Part shown: positions 26,245 through 34,098 of the stretch, piece by piece
Layout: the number at the start of each line of letters is the position of its first letter
Numbering within the stretch: position 1 is the first letter of the stretch
NCBI RefSeq assembly: GCF_018866325.1
Contig: NZ_CP076457.1
Location: 62,001-126,000 of the forward strand
Direction of reading: 5' to 3'
Source: Streptomyces sp. YPW6
GTDB lineage: Bacteria > Actinomycetota > Actinomycetes > Streptomycetales > Streptomycetaceae
DNA length: 64,000 nt
The notes under the pieces: model-generated
Databases searched by the model: none
Seen by the model: the letters and a program-made list of their open reading frames with translations, nothing else
Told to the model about the DNA's origin: nothing
Program-made: the position numbers and the translations under genes

Positions 26245-27788
26245 GGCTGGTCCTTGGGGTCGGTCGGTGGCGGGGGGTTGGGGTTGATGGGCAGGGTCAG
26301 GCCGGTGTCGGGTTCGGGGAGCTGGATGAGGTCGGGGAGTGCTTCTGCGGCGGGGTCGAATCCGTCGAGGTTCCGTAGGTGTTCGAGGGCTTCTTCTTCG
26401 GGCATCGCGTCTAGGGGTACGGGTGGGGCGGGCCGGGTTGCGGCTGCGTAGCGAATGTTGCGGTTCTTCTCGGCTTTCTGGAGCTTGGTGCGCAGGCGGT
26501 CGGCTTGGCGGGCTCGGGCGCGTTTGAGGCTGAGGCCCTGTTCGGGGGTGGCTTGCTGGGCCATGACGGCGTGGCCGAGGTGGCGGCCTGTCTGGGGGTC
26601 GTAGAGCTCGACGCGGTGGTCGTGGTGCGGGAGGTAGCGAAGGTGGACCTTTTCGCCGACGCGGCCGTGCATCCAGTCGGCGATGTAGTTGCGTTTGCGC
26701 CAGCGGACGCCGCCGTTGTTGATGGTCAGGGGTCGGCCGTGGCGTTCCAGGGTGTAGGTGTGGAGGGCTTCGGTGGTGACGGTGTCGATGAGGGCGGGGT
26801 CGGCGTCCCAGGCCTCGCGGGGGGTGCGGCCGTTGAGGCTCGCGGGGGTGTTCTCGTGGTTCCAGTGCTGGACCCATGCGAGGACCAGGCGGACGAACTC
26901 TTCGAAGGGAAGCAGGGGCTGGTCGGGGTCGACGGGTTTGCCGCCGCGGAGGGTGGGGGCGTGGGTGTAGCCGGGCATGCCGGCGAACAGGGTGATCTTG
27001 ATGGCGCCGTTGACGGCTTCGACGTTGGGTTTGCCTTCGGGGGTGAAGGGAGGCAGTTCGATGATGTCGGTGCCCAGGGCGCCGAGGGCTTCCTTGACGG
27101 TGGCGCAGAGGAATTCTTTGCCGCCGTCGACGCGCAGGTAGGTGGGGATGCCTCCGAAGGGGCCGTGGTGTTCGTCGATGAGGACGGCGTCGCGGATGGC
27201 GACGAGGACGGCTTCGCGGCTGGGGCGTTGCGGTGTGATGGCGAGGCCGCAGATGGCTGAGGTGGCGCAGTCGATGAAGAAGGTGATCCAGGGTTTGCGG
27301 ATGTGGCCTTCGACGCGGACTTTGACGCTGGCTTCGACGTGGTCGGTTTCCCAGGCGTAGTTGCGGTGGTGGCGGTCGCGTTCGCCGGCTACGTCGAAGC
27401 GTCGCCGTGCTTTCTCGCCGCCTCGGAGGCCGGCGCGCATGCCGGGAGTGAGGGCTCTGTTGGTGGCGCGGTGGAAGGTGGGCAGGGAGGGGACGGGGTG
27501 GCCGTCGGCGCGTAGTTCCTTCCACGCGGCGGTGGCGTTGCCGCGCCAGCGGGCGATCGCGTCGAGCATGTGCGGGGTGAGGGTGAAGCTGGTGCGGCTG
27601 GGGGGTTGGTAGGTGCCGTTGTTGGCGCGGGCGCGTGCGAGCCAGCGGTCGACGGTGCGGGGGTCGACGCCGAAGGCGTCGGCGACGCCGGTGATCCGGG
27701 TGCGGGTGAGCTGTTCTGACTGCTCGAGGGTGTAGAGGCGGTGCACGGCGGCGGCGCGCAGGGCGCTCAGGTCAGGGGCAGGTGACAT
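26241..27788 (-). CDS. TnsB/MuA-like DDE transposase
   Basis: The 515-residue protein has an N-terminal helix-turn-helix (ITGVADAFGVDPRTVDRWLA). An integrase catalytic core follows with an intact DDE triad: Asp149 in WETDHVE, Asp221 in LRVDGGKEF and Glu257 in PNVEAVNG, the last two 36 residues apart. A Mu-transposase C-terminal beta-barrel (GVRWRKRNYIADWMHGRVGE ... VELYDPQTGRHLG) and a Pro-rich tail complete it. It begins 21 bp after the cas6e stop on the same strand and overlaps the ATPase gene. It is read here as an operon partner of the Cas genes or the edge of an adjacent Tn7/Mu-like element. Confidence 0.9.
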   Translation of the reverse strand: MSPAPDLSALRAAAVHRLYTLEQSEQLTRTRITGVADAFGVDPRTVDRWLARARANNGTYQPPSRTSFTLTPHMLDAIARWRGNATAAWKELRADGHPVPSLPTFHRATNRALTPGMRAGLRGGEKARRRFDVAGERDRHHRNYAWETDHVEASVKVRVEGHIRKPWITFFIDCATSAICGLAITPQRPSREAVLVAIRDAVLIDEHHGPFGGIPTYLRVDGGKEFLCATVKEALGALGTDIIELPPFTPEGKPNVEAVNGAIKITLFAGMPGYTHAPTLRGGKPVDPDQPLLPFEEFVRLVLAWVQHWNHENTPASLNGRTPREAWDADPALIDTVTTEALHTYTLERHGRPLTINNGGVRWRKRNYIADWMHGRVGEKVHLRYLPHHDHRVELYDPQTGRHLGHAVMAQQATPEQGLSLKRARARQADRLRTKLQKAEKNRNIRYAAATRPAPPVPLDAMPEEEALEHLRNLDGFDPAAEALPDLIQLPEPDTGLTLPINPNPPPPTDPKDQP

Positions 27789-27809
27789 GGGAGGGGTTTC
27801 TGTTCGGGT

Positions 27810-28457
27810 TCAGGTGAGGGCGAGGGAGAGGAGGCCGGCTCCGTAGCTTTTGGCTCTACCGATGCCGGTTGTCAGGGCGTGGGTGAGGAGGGTGGTGTCG
27901 GTGATGCGGGCGATGCCGTCGAACTGGGTGAGGATGAAGTGGGGGGAGGTGCGGGTGACCCGGGTGCGGGGGAAGGGCCTGGGAAGGCCGGAGACACTGG
28001 CGGGCTGAAGTCCGACGGCTTGCGCGCGGGTCTGCCACCAGGTGATGGCGTCGTCTCCAGTGAGGTGAGTGATCTTGCCGCGGCGTTTCCCGGTGACGGG
28101 GTGGCGGTTGGGGTTGCCGGCGGAGCGGGCGACGGTGGGGGCGGCGGTGATGCGGTAGCGGACGGTGCGCCCGGGGGTGAGGGAGTTCAGCAGAGGGGCC
28201 AGGTCGACGGTCCGGGCGGTGCCGTAGTCGGCGGGCAGGGCGGTGAGGTCGGGTACGTGGGCCGTCTGGACGAGGAGGGTGGGGTCGGGCCCGGACTCGG
28301 TGCGGAACAGCAGGCCCGCGGCGGCACGGGGGGTGGGGCTGTTGTGGTGGTCGGGGGCCAGGCGCATGAGGGTCTTGTGGAGGCTGTCGACGTCGGCGAG
28401 GTCGGCTCTGACTGCCCGGTTGTGCGGGTTGAGGGCGATGCGGGTGAGGCTGGTCAT
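27810..28457 (-). CDS. cas6e: Type I-E crRNA endonuclease Cas6e (CasE/Cse3)
   Basis: The 215-residue protein starts MTSLTRIALNPHNRAVRADL, contains DSLHKTLMRLAPDHHN (the conserved helix with the catalytic-region His) and VRYRITAAPTVARS, and ends GIGRAKSYGAGLLSLA, the Gly-rich loop of Cas6e. It cleaves the repeat hairpin and leaves an 8-nt 5' handle. The start overlaps the cas5e stop (ATGA). It is the last cas gene before tnsB. Intact. Confidence 0.93.
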   Translation of the reverse strand: MTSLTRIALNPHNRAVRADLADVDSLHKTLMRLAPDHHNSPTPRAAAGLLFRTESGPDPTLLVQTAHVPDLTALPADYGTARTVDLAPLLNSLTPGRTVRYRITAAPTVARSAGNPNRHPVTGKRRGKITHLTGDDAITWWQTRAQAVGLQPASVSGLPRPFPRTRVTRTSPHFILTQFDGIARITDTTLLTHALTTGIGRAKSYGAGLLSLALT

Positions 28458-29261
28458 GCGGGTTCTCCGTGCATGTACGCGGTGAGGGTGTCGAGCGGCC
28501 GGGGTCCGGCGTGGAGGTGTGCGGGGAGGTGTTCGGTGGTCATCCACAAGCGGCGGGGCAGGTGGCGCCGTGCGTGGCTGGTGAGGTTGACGGGTTCGCT
28601 GGTGCTTTCCCGGTCGGGCGGAGTGGTGGGGTCCGCACCCGGGGGCGGGTGTTCCCAGACGAAGGTCGTGGGGAGGTGTGCGGCGGTGGGTGGAAGTGCC
28701 GGGGTGCGGGTGAGGGGGGTGCGGGTGAGGAGTTCGGTGACGGAGTCGGAGCTGTGGGGGTTGAGGACGAGAGGTTCGTCGGGGAGGCAGGCGCGGCGGC
28801 CGAGGAACAGCCCGAAGCGGGGGCGCTGGAGGGTGTCGGCGATGTAGGCGGTGAGCGCGGCGGGCCCCTGGACGGCGATGGTGAAGACGGCGCCGGTGAG
28901 GTAGTCGCGCTGGGACACCAGAGTGGCCTTGGCCTGGCTGCGGCGCTCTCCTTTGCCGGTGAGAATGCCTTCTTCGCGGGGGTAGCCGCCGCCGACGGTG
29001 TGGAAGTCGCGGTAGAGGATGCCCGGCTGGTCGATGCGGATGGTGATGGTGAGGTCGCGGTGGCTGGGGCGGTGGTGTCACCGGGTGCCTGCAGGTGGGG
29101 TAGGGGTCGAGGGCGTGTTCACGACGGCGGCCCTGGGCGGCGGCGAACATGCCGATGAGCTGGGAACGGGTGGGGAAGGCGCAGGTGTCGCGGTAGTGGA
29201 AGACGCCGCGTTCGCCGGAGGACTGGAGCAGGCCGGCCAGGCGCAGGATGAGCCCGCTCAC
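28454..29261 (-). CDS. cas5e: Type I-E Cascade subunit Cas5e (CasD), one frameshift
   Basis: The GTG start at 29261 begins VSGLILRLAGLLQSSGERGV and continues YRDTCAFPTRSQLIGMFAAA. After a frame change the rest reads LTITIRIDQPGILYRDFHTV, GGG, then SQRDYLTGAVF and LFLGRRACLPDEPL. These are the standard Cas5e blocks, and the tail ends at the cas6e start. Removing one base from the GGGG at 29066-29069 restores a single frame, so a sequencing error is likely. Cas5e holds the crRNA 5' handle in Cascade. Position 35 of many relatives is Trp in LQSWGER; here it is Ser. Confidence 0.87.
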
Positions 29262-30414
29262 GGTCGGCCCGCGGGGTGGTGGTTGCTGCGGTGGCGCAGG
29301 CGGCGGCGAGGTCGTCGAAGGAGGTGTGGTGGGTGCCGAGGGTCTTGATGGGTTTGTTGGTGGTGCTGGTGTGGCCGTGGGCGATGAGGTGGCGGGTGCC
29401 GAGCAGGCGGCTGACGGTGGTGGCGTAGTCGGTGAGCGCCTGGCGGGCGGGGATGGTGTAGCCGCCCTGGGGAGCGGCTTTGACGGGCTGTTCGAAGGCG
29501 GCGCCGTAGGAGACGGAGCGGCGGTCGCGGACGGTGTAGTGGACGAGGTCGGGGAGGGTGTGGGGGGCGGTTGAGGTCTTCTTGCCGCCGGGCATGCTGA
29601 GGATGAAGTGGCGGACGAACAGCTCGACGAGACTGGTGACGGTGTCGGCGGGGGTGGCGGCTCCGAGGTTGTGGTGCAGGTCGGTGATGTTGATGGTCGC
29701 GAACCGGTAGAAGACGCTGGTGGTGAGGAACGCGGTCTCCAGATGGGCGCTGCCCCTGTCGCCTCCCATGGGCAGGTCCTCGACGGCGGTGAAGAAGTCC
29801 GGCTGCGGGTCGCTGCGGTGGACGGAGAAGGCGGGGGCCATCTGGACGGCCGCTTCGACGTGGCCGGCGGGCAGTTCGGCGAGCATCCGTCCGAAGAGGT
29901 TGATGCTCGCGGTGCGGCTGGTCAGGTGCGCGGCGAGGTCCTTGGTGGGCAGGACCGGGCTGATTTCCTTTTTGGGGGTGTGGGCGGCGAGGGCTTCCTC
30001 CAGTTCCGTGCGGTGCTTTTCGCACAGGGCGACGAGGTCGTCGATGACGCCGGCGGGGAGGTAGAGCATGGCCTGGGTGCGGTTGCCGTCCTTGGCGTTG
30101 TGCTTGAGGCCCCCGCCCTTGGCGGAGTGGACGATCTGCGCGGAGGCGAACGCGGCAAGGTCCTCGGGCCACTGGGCTTCTTGCAGTTTCCGGGCGACGA
30201 GGGGCGGCACCATGCGGGTGCGGACGGCGTGCTCCCCCAGTTCCTGTTCGACGTTGAGACGGATGGGGCGCTTCCACGCCTGGGGGGAAACGAGGGCCCT
30301 CGTCGCGTTCCCGTAGGAGAGGGTTTTGGGGTCGTTGTCGACGTCACGGTTGAGGTTCGCCGCGGTCACGGGGTGCAGGATGTGCAGGTCGAGAAAGCGG
30401 GCCGGCTCGTGCAA
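29119..30414 (-). CDS. cas7e: Type I-E Cascade backbone Cas7e (CasC/Cse4)
   Basis: The gene begins MHEPARFLDLHILHPVTAAN with the RAMP-type start LNRDVDNDPKTLSYGNATRA. Internal blocks are FASAQIVHSAKG, TASINLFGRMLAELPAGHVE, FFTAVEDL and RFATINITDLHHNL. The frame runs 48 codons beyond the expected end, overlapping cas5e; the usual end would be near 29260, and the extra tail is Pro/Arg-rich. This suggests a lost stop or an uncorrected indel close to the 3' end. Cas7e forms the crRNA-bound filament of Cascade. Confidence 0.9.
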   Translation of the reverse strand: MHEPARFLDLHILHPVTAANLNRDVDNDPKTLSYGNATRALVSPQAWKRPIRLNVEQELGEHAVRTRMVPPLVARKLQEAQWPEDLAAFASAQIVHSAKGGGLKHNAKDGNRTQAMLYLPAGVIDDLVALCEKHRTELEEALAAHTPKKEISPVLPTKDLAAHLTSRTASINLFGRMLAELPAGHVEAAVQMAPAFSVHRSDPQPDFFTAVEDLPMGGDRGSAHLETAFLTTSVFYRFATINITDLHHNLGAATPADTVTSLVELFVRHFILSMPGGKKTSTAPHTLPDLVHYTVRDRRSVSYGAAFEQPVKAAPQGGYTIPARQALTDYATTVSRLLGTRHLIAHGHTSTTNKPIKTLGTHHTSFDDLAAACATAATTTPRADRERAHPAPGRPAPVLRRTRRLPLPRHLRLPHPFPAHRHVRRRPGPPS

Positions 30415-30632
30415 GGGAGAGCTCTTTCGGTGAGGTGGCGGGCATGCCGCAGGGACGCTCCGCGGAGTACGGAGTCGTGGGCTGAAGGAAGGGGGCGAGG
30501 CCTGTCCGTGCTGTGCTGGTGGACCCGGGTCGGACGGACGTCGGGAACGTGAACCGCCTGGTGGCCTGCGCCAGGGGTGTCTGGCCGGTTAGTACCGGCA
30601 GGCAGCAGCGGGGCTGCTCGCGGCAGGGAGGA
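30415..30632. other. Unusual gap inside the cas operon
   Basis: The 218 bp between cas11e and cas7e contain no recognisable gene. Other neighbours in the operon overlap or nearly touch, so this spacer is atypical and could hold an internal promoter. Confidence 0.4.
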
Positions 30633-31289
30633 TCAGGAGCGCCGGGGTTCGGGGGTGGCGAGGTAGAAGGCGTCGCGCCAGCGCAGTCCGACCTGGTCAC
30701 GTTGGTAGGGGCGCTGCACCAGGTCGTAGAGGAGGACCCCCCAGTCGGGGGTGACGTTGTCCTTCAGGAGTCGTGTGACGGTGGAGGGCAGGCGGCGGTG
30801 CAGCTGGTCGTCGCTCAGGCGGGTGAGGACACTCAGGGTGTCTTCGGTGCGGCCGGCGCTGTGCCCGGCGGTGCGGACGGCGGCGGCGAGAGTGGCGCCG
30901 AGGTTCGGCCGGGCGAACCATGCGGCGGGGTCGGGCTCCGGCGGAGCAGGGGCCGGCTCCGCGGGGACAACGAGAGGGGCGCCCAGGGTGCCGGTGGCGT
31001 CTTCTCCTGTGGTCAGGAGGGCGGCAGGGTCTTCCGGTTCGGGGCGCACCCCTGGGGTGTGGGTCTGGGGGCCTGCTGTCGCGATGAGGCTGGCGACGGT
31101 GTAGTAGGCGCGGCGCCCGGCGCGGTGCGCGGTACGTCGGGCCAGATAGCGGTCCATGGGAGCACATTCCTCTACAGGTCGGCCTCTCCCCCGGCTGAGG
31201 CGGACGCGGGTACCGGGTTCGGCGCACAGGTCGTGGATGTGGGCGACGAACTCGTCGCAGGAGGCGCGGTGTTCGGCGGTGGTGGGCAT
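30633..31289 (-). CDS. cas11e: Type I-E small subunit Cas11e (CasB/Cse2)
   Basis: The 218-residue protein starts MPTTAEHRASCDEFVAHIHD and carries DRYLARRTAHRAGRRAYYTV (helical CasB core). A Pro-rich linker and the C-terminal VLTRLSDDQLHRRLPSTVTR with LLYDLVQRPYQRDQVGLRW follow. The start ATG overlaps the cas8e stop (TGATG). It forms the belly dimer of Cascade and stabilises the R-loop. Intact. Confidence 0.9.
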   Translation of the reverse strand: MPTTAEHRASCDEFVAHIHDLCAEPGTRVRLSRGRGRPVEECAPMDRYLARRTAHRAGRRAYYTVASLIATAGPQTHTPGVRPEPEDPAALLTTGEDATGTLGAPLVVPAEPAPAPPEPDPAAWFARPNLGATLAAAVRTAGHSAGRTEDTLSVLTRLSDDQLHRRLPSTVTRLLKDNVTPDWGVLLYDLVQRPYQRDQVGLRWRDAFYLATPEPRRS

Positions 31290-31546
31290 CAGGCGGTCTT
31301 CCGGGGTGCTGAGGGCCGCCGCCGGCGGTAGAGGCCCTTGACGGCATGGGCGACGGCGTGGGCTGCGGAGTTGTGGCGGATCCGGGCGGCTTCGGTGACT
31401 TCCCGCAGAGCGGCCGCGGCCGCGGCCGCGAAAGCGGCGGGTGCGTCTGTCTCGGGCTCGTCCAGCAGCCGCCAGAACGCTGTCTCGGCCTTCGGCCAGT
31501 ACCGGGCTAGAGATCGTCTTCAAAGGTGATCAGGTGATGAGGGATC

Positions 31547-31954
31547 ATGCTTGTCATGGTGCGTCGTCATGAGCTTTCGGATGCCGAGTGGGCTGTGCTG
31601 TCGCGGTTGCTGCCGAGTTCGGGGACTGCGGGGCGGCCTCGTTCGGACGACCGGCTGGTACTGAACGGCATCGTGTGGAAGCTGCGGACCGGATCAGCCT
31701 GGCGTGATGTGCCGGAACGTTATGGCTCCTGGCAGACCTTGTACACACGTTTTCGCAGGTGGGCGCTGGACGGGACGTTCTCGCGCATGCTGCGGGCCGT
31801 CCAGGCGGAGAAGGACGCGGCCGGGGACATCGACTGGCTGGTGTCGGTCGACTCCACCATCGTTCGGGCCCACCAGCATGCCGCCGGCGGCAAAAGGGCG
31901 GTCGACAGGACGAAGCGGGTGATCACGCCCTCGGCCGATCCCGTGGTGGACTGA
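31547..31954 (+). CDS. IS5-family transposase, first frame
   Basis: The 135-residue frame starts MLVMVRRHELSDAEWAVLSR and includes GSWQTLYTRFRRWALDGTFS and LVSVDSTIVRAHQHAAG (first catalytic Asp). It ends shortly after the second frame takes over. In this group the transposase is made by frameshifting between the two frames, so the arrangement is native. Confidence 0.88.
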   Translation: MLVMVRRHELSDAEWAVLSRLLPSSGTAGRPRSDDRLVLNGIVWKLRTGSAWRDVPERYGSWQTLYTRFRRWALDGTFSRMLRAVQAEKDAAGDIDWLVSVDSTIVRAHQHAAGGKRAVDRTKRVITPSADPVVD

Positions 31955-32403
31955 GCACGAAGGTCCACCTGGCCTGCGACGGGCGCGGCCGTCCTCTCGG
32001 CTTCGTCCTGTCGGGCGGCAACGCCAACGACTGCACCCGCCTCGAGAAGGTGATGGACTCGATCAGCGTGCCCAGAGTCGGGTCCGGGCGTCCACGCTCC
32101 CGGCCCGACCACGTGGTCGCCGACAAGGGCTACAGCTCTCGAAAGATCCGCGCCTACCTGCGACGACGCGGCATCCCCCACACGATCCCCGAACGCGCCG
32201 ACCAGATCCTGGGCCGGCTGAACCGCAGCACACGCGGCGGACGGCCGCCCGGTTTCGACCGGTGCATCTACCGCCGCCGCAACGTCGTCGAGCGCTGCTT
32301 CAACCGCCTCAAGCAGTGGCGCGGACTGGCCACCCGCTATGACAAAACCCGCGAGTCCTACCAGGCGGCCGTCACCATCGCCTCCATCATGCTCTGGATC
32401 TGA
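31759..32403 (+). CDS. IS5-family transposase, second frame
   Basis: The useful part begins at about 31930 (GLSTKVHLACDGRGRPLGFV), continues with HVVADKGYSSRKIR (second Asp) and ends RRNVVERCFNRLKQWRGLAT with the catalytic Glu and TIASIMLWI. It joins the first frame near ITPSADP/GRSRGG by translational slippage. All catalytic residues are present. Confidence 0.87.
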   Translation: MGAGRDVLAHAAGRPGGEGRGRGHRLAGVGRLHHRSGPPACRRRQKGGRQDEAGDHALGRSRGGLSTKVHLACDGRGRPLGFVLSGGNANDCTRLEKVMDSISVPRVGSGRPRSRPDHVVADKGYSSRKIRAYLRRRGIPHTIPERADQILGRLNRSTRGGRPPGFDRCIYRRRNVVERCFNRLKQWRGLATRYDKTRESYQAAVTIASIMLWI

Positions 32404-33777
32404 CCTTTGAAGACGATCTCTAGGGCCTTGTTCGCCCACGTGGTCTTGGAGGCGCCGCTGTGGGTGGCGGTCTTCCATGCCTTCTTTGCGACGGTCGCGA
32501 GCCGTTGGGCGGTCTGTTCGGCTTCCCGGCAGCACTCGGCGATGCGCTGGGCTTTGGCCGGGTCGTGTTCCTGGGTCCAGTTCAGCAGCGGCGGGGTGAT
32601 CGCGGTGTACCACTGGCGGTCGATGACCTTGCCGTCCTGGTCGAATCCGTGGATGCGGATCCGCAGACTGCGCCGCAGGTCCTCTGGAAGATCGTTGAGG
32701 GTGTCGAAGACGGCCGGTCGGACGTATGTGCCGTGTTCGTCTGGGGCCAGGACCAGTGTGTCCAGTTCCCGCCACCACGCGCGGGAGGCATCAGCGCGGT
32801 TCTTGGTGCGGCGTCGGGTGACGCTCTTGCGTTCGGTGATGAACCGGTAGGAGAGGTAGGGATCGGTGCTGATCTCGGGCTCTTTGGGCTCGTCGGCCTC
32901 CTCGGCCTCGGGCTCCTTGGGCCCTTGGTGGCCCAGGTGAGGTAGGCGTCGGTGACGGTGCCCGCCGGGGCCGGGCACGAGGAGGATCGCGTGCTGGCTC
33001 TGTCCGGTCAGTAGCCGGCCAGGCCAGGACACCAGAGCTGACGGGTTATGGGGCTGGGAGCTGTCTCTTCCCAGGGCAGGCGTCGGCGCTGGGCAGTTGT
33101 TCGTCGCCGGTGAAGGCCGGCACACCGGCCAGAAGCGTTTCGTGCAGGGTGCGGCCCAGAGGGTGGAAGGAAACGGTGGAGCGCAGGGGCCCGCTGTTCT
33201 GGCTTCCGGTGGTGACCCCGTCCACGGTGCGGGGGGTGCACTGGCCCGAGCGGCCGTAGTAGTGGTGGATGAGCAGGATCTGCAGTGCCTCGGCGGTGGG
33301 CACGGGCTCGGCGGTGTGGTGGCCGTGCGGGCTGAACCAGGCCAGGTTGTTCCCGGCGGGGCGCCCGGGCACGAAGGCGTTGATGCCGCTGCTGTGGTCG
33401 CACTGGGTACGCAGCGCGGGCTCCTGCAGCCAGGGCCGGACCAAGTCGAAGACGTCCCAGGCGTGTTGGTCGAAGTAGGCGTGGACGGCGTCCGGGGTGA
33501 AACGGCCCTGCTTCAGGCAGGTACGGCGCAGGGCGTTCCACTGGGAGGCGGTGAGTTCGGGATCATCCAGGCCGGTGATCCGGGCCGTGATCGCGACCGT
33601 GATCCGCAGCAGAGCTGAGGCTGCCGGGGGGTGGGGCAGGGCGAGGTCGTCGATGGTGTGGGCGTTCAGGAACAGGTCCCGCAGGCCTCGTTGGCTGTAG
33701 TGAGGGCCGGTGCGGGTGTCGATCCAGGGGTCGTCGGCTGCGCTGAACGTAGCGGCGGAGGAGGGTAATGGTGGCAC

Positions 33778-34098
33778 TGGAAGGTCTTTTCGGTAATGAG
33801 GCAGGTGCGTGGAAGCGGGCCCGCAGGAAAGGTCGGCAGCCAGTCACACGGGGATCTCGGGGTCCTCCGTGTGGTGGAGGCGGCAGCAGGGTGTCCCCGA
33901 GCAGTTGCGCGCGAGGCGTCGACGGCAGGGGGCATCACCGGGCCCTTGTGAGGCGGAACGGTGTGCGATGTGCGGCCGGGTGTTCGGCGGTGCGTGGCCA
34001 AAGCGAATCACGTCGCGACGCCACCTCACTGCCGGTGAGAAAGTACGACGATCAAGTAGTGGCGTAATAGTTTCGCTAGTGGCCTTCACGCACGGTGA
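33778..34098. other. Gap between cas3 and cas8e
   Basis: The 321 bp contain no gene. The stretch 34020-34100 is distinctly lower in GC and could hold a promoter for the Cascade genes, separate from cas3. Confidence 0.45.

Larger units (their letters stand above)
31511..32419 (+). mobile_element. IS5-family (IS427-type) element inside cas8e
   Basis: The 909-bp element has perfect 17-bp ends (AGATCGTCTTCAAAGGT and its complement). The target CTAG is duplicated at 31507-31510 and 32420-32423, the typical IS427-group duplication. Sharp ends and full coding content point to a recent insertion. It lies opposite in strand to cas8e. Confidence 0.93.
31289..33777 (-). pseudogene. cas8e: Type I-E large subunit Cas8e (CasA/Cse1), interrupted by an IS5-family element
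   Basis: The GTG start at 33777 gives PPLPSSAATFSAADDPWIDT, then YSQRGLRDLFLNAH and GINAFVPGRPAGNNLAWFSP. The frame changes four times between 33080 and 32930. Each change is cured by one added or removed C/G, giving ADACPWEETAPSP, then LTGQSQHAILLVPG, then TDAYLTWATKGPKEPEAEE, as in Cas8e. The next part (ISTDPYLSYRFITERKSV to ASKTTWANKAL) is broken by the IS at 32419, and the C-terminal four-helix part (RYWPKAETAFWRLLDEPE ... APRKTA) resumes at 31510. Cas8e recognises the PAM, so interference should be blocked unless the IS is absent in part of the population. Confidence 0.87.

Noticed and set aside
25435..27525. A 696-codon minus-strand frame extending the TnsC-like gene upstream
   Set aside because: The upstream 430 codons are an Arg/Pro-rich out-of-frame reading of tnsB; the GTGA overlap gives the natural start at 26244.
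27810..29261. A 483-codon frame that looks like a Cas5-Cas6 fusion
   Set aside because: Its middle is Pro/Arg/His-rich frameshifted sequence. The true cas5e continues in another frame and cas6e starts separately at 28457.
31511..32419. The IS5-family transposase as a pseudogene because of two frames
   Set aside because: Two-frame organisation with slippage is normal for this IS5 subgroup; ends and catalytic residues are intact.
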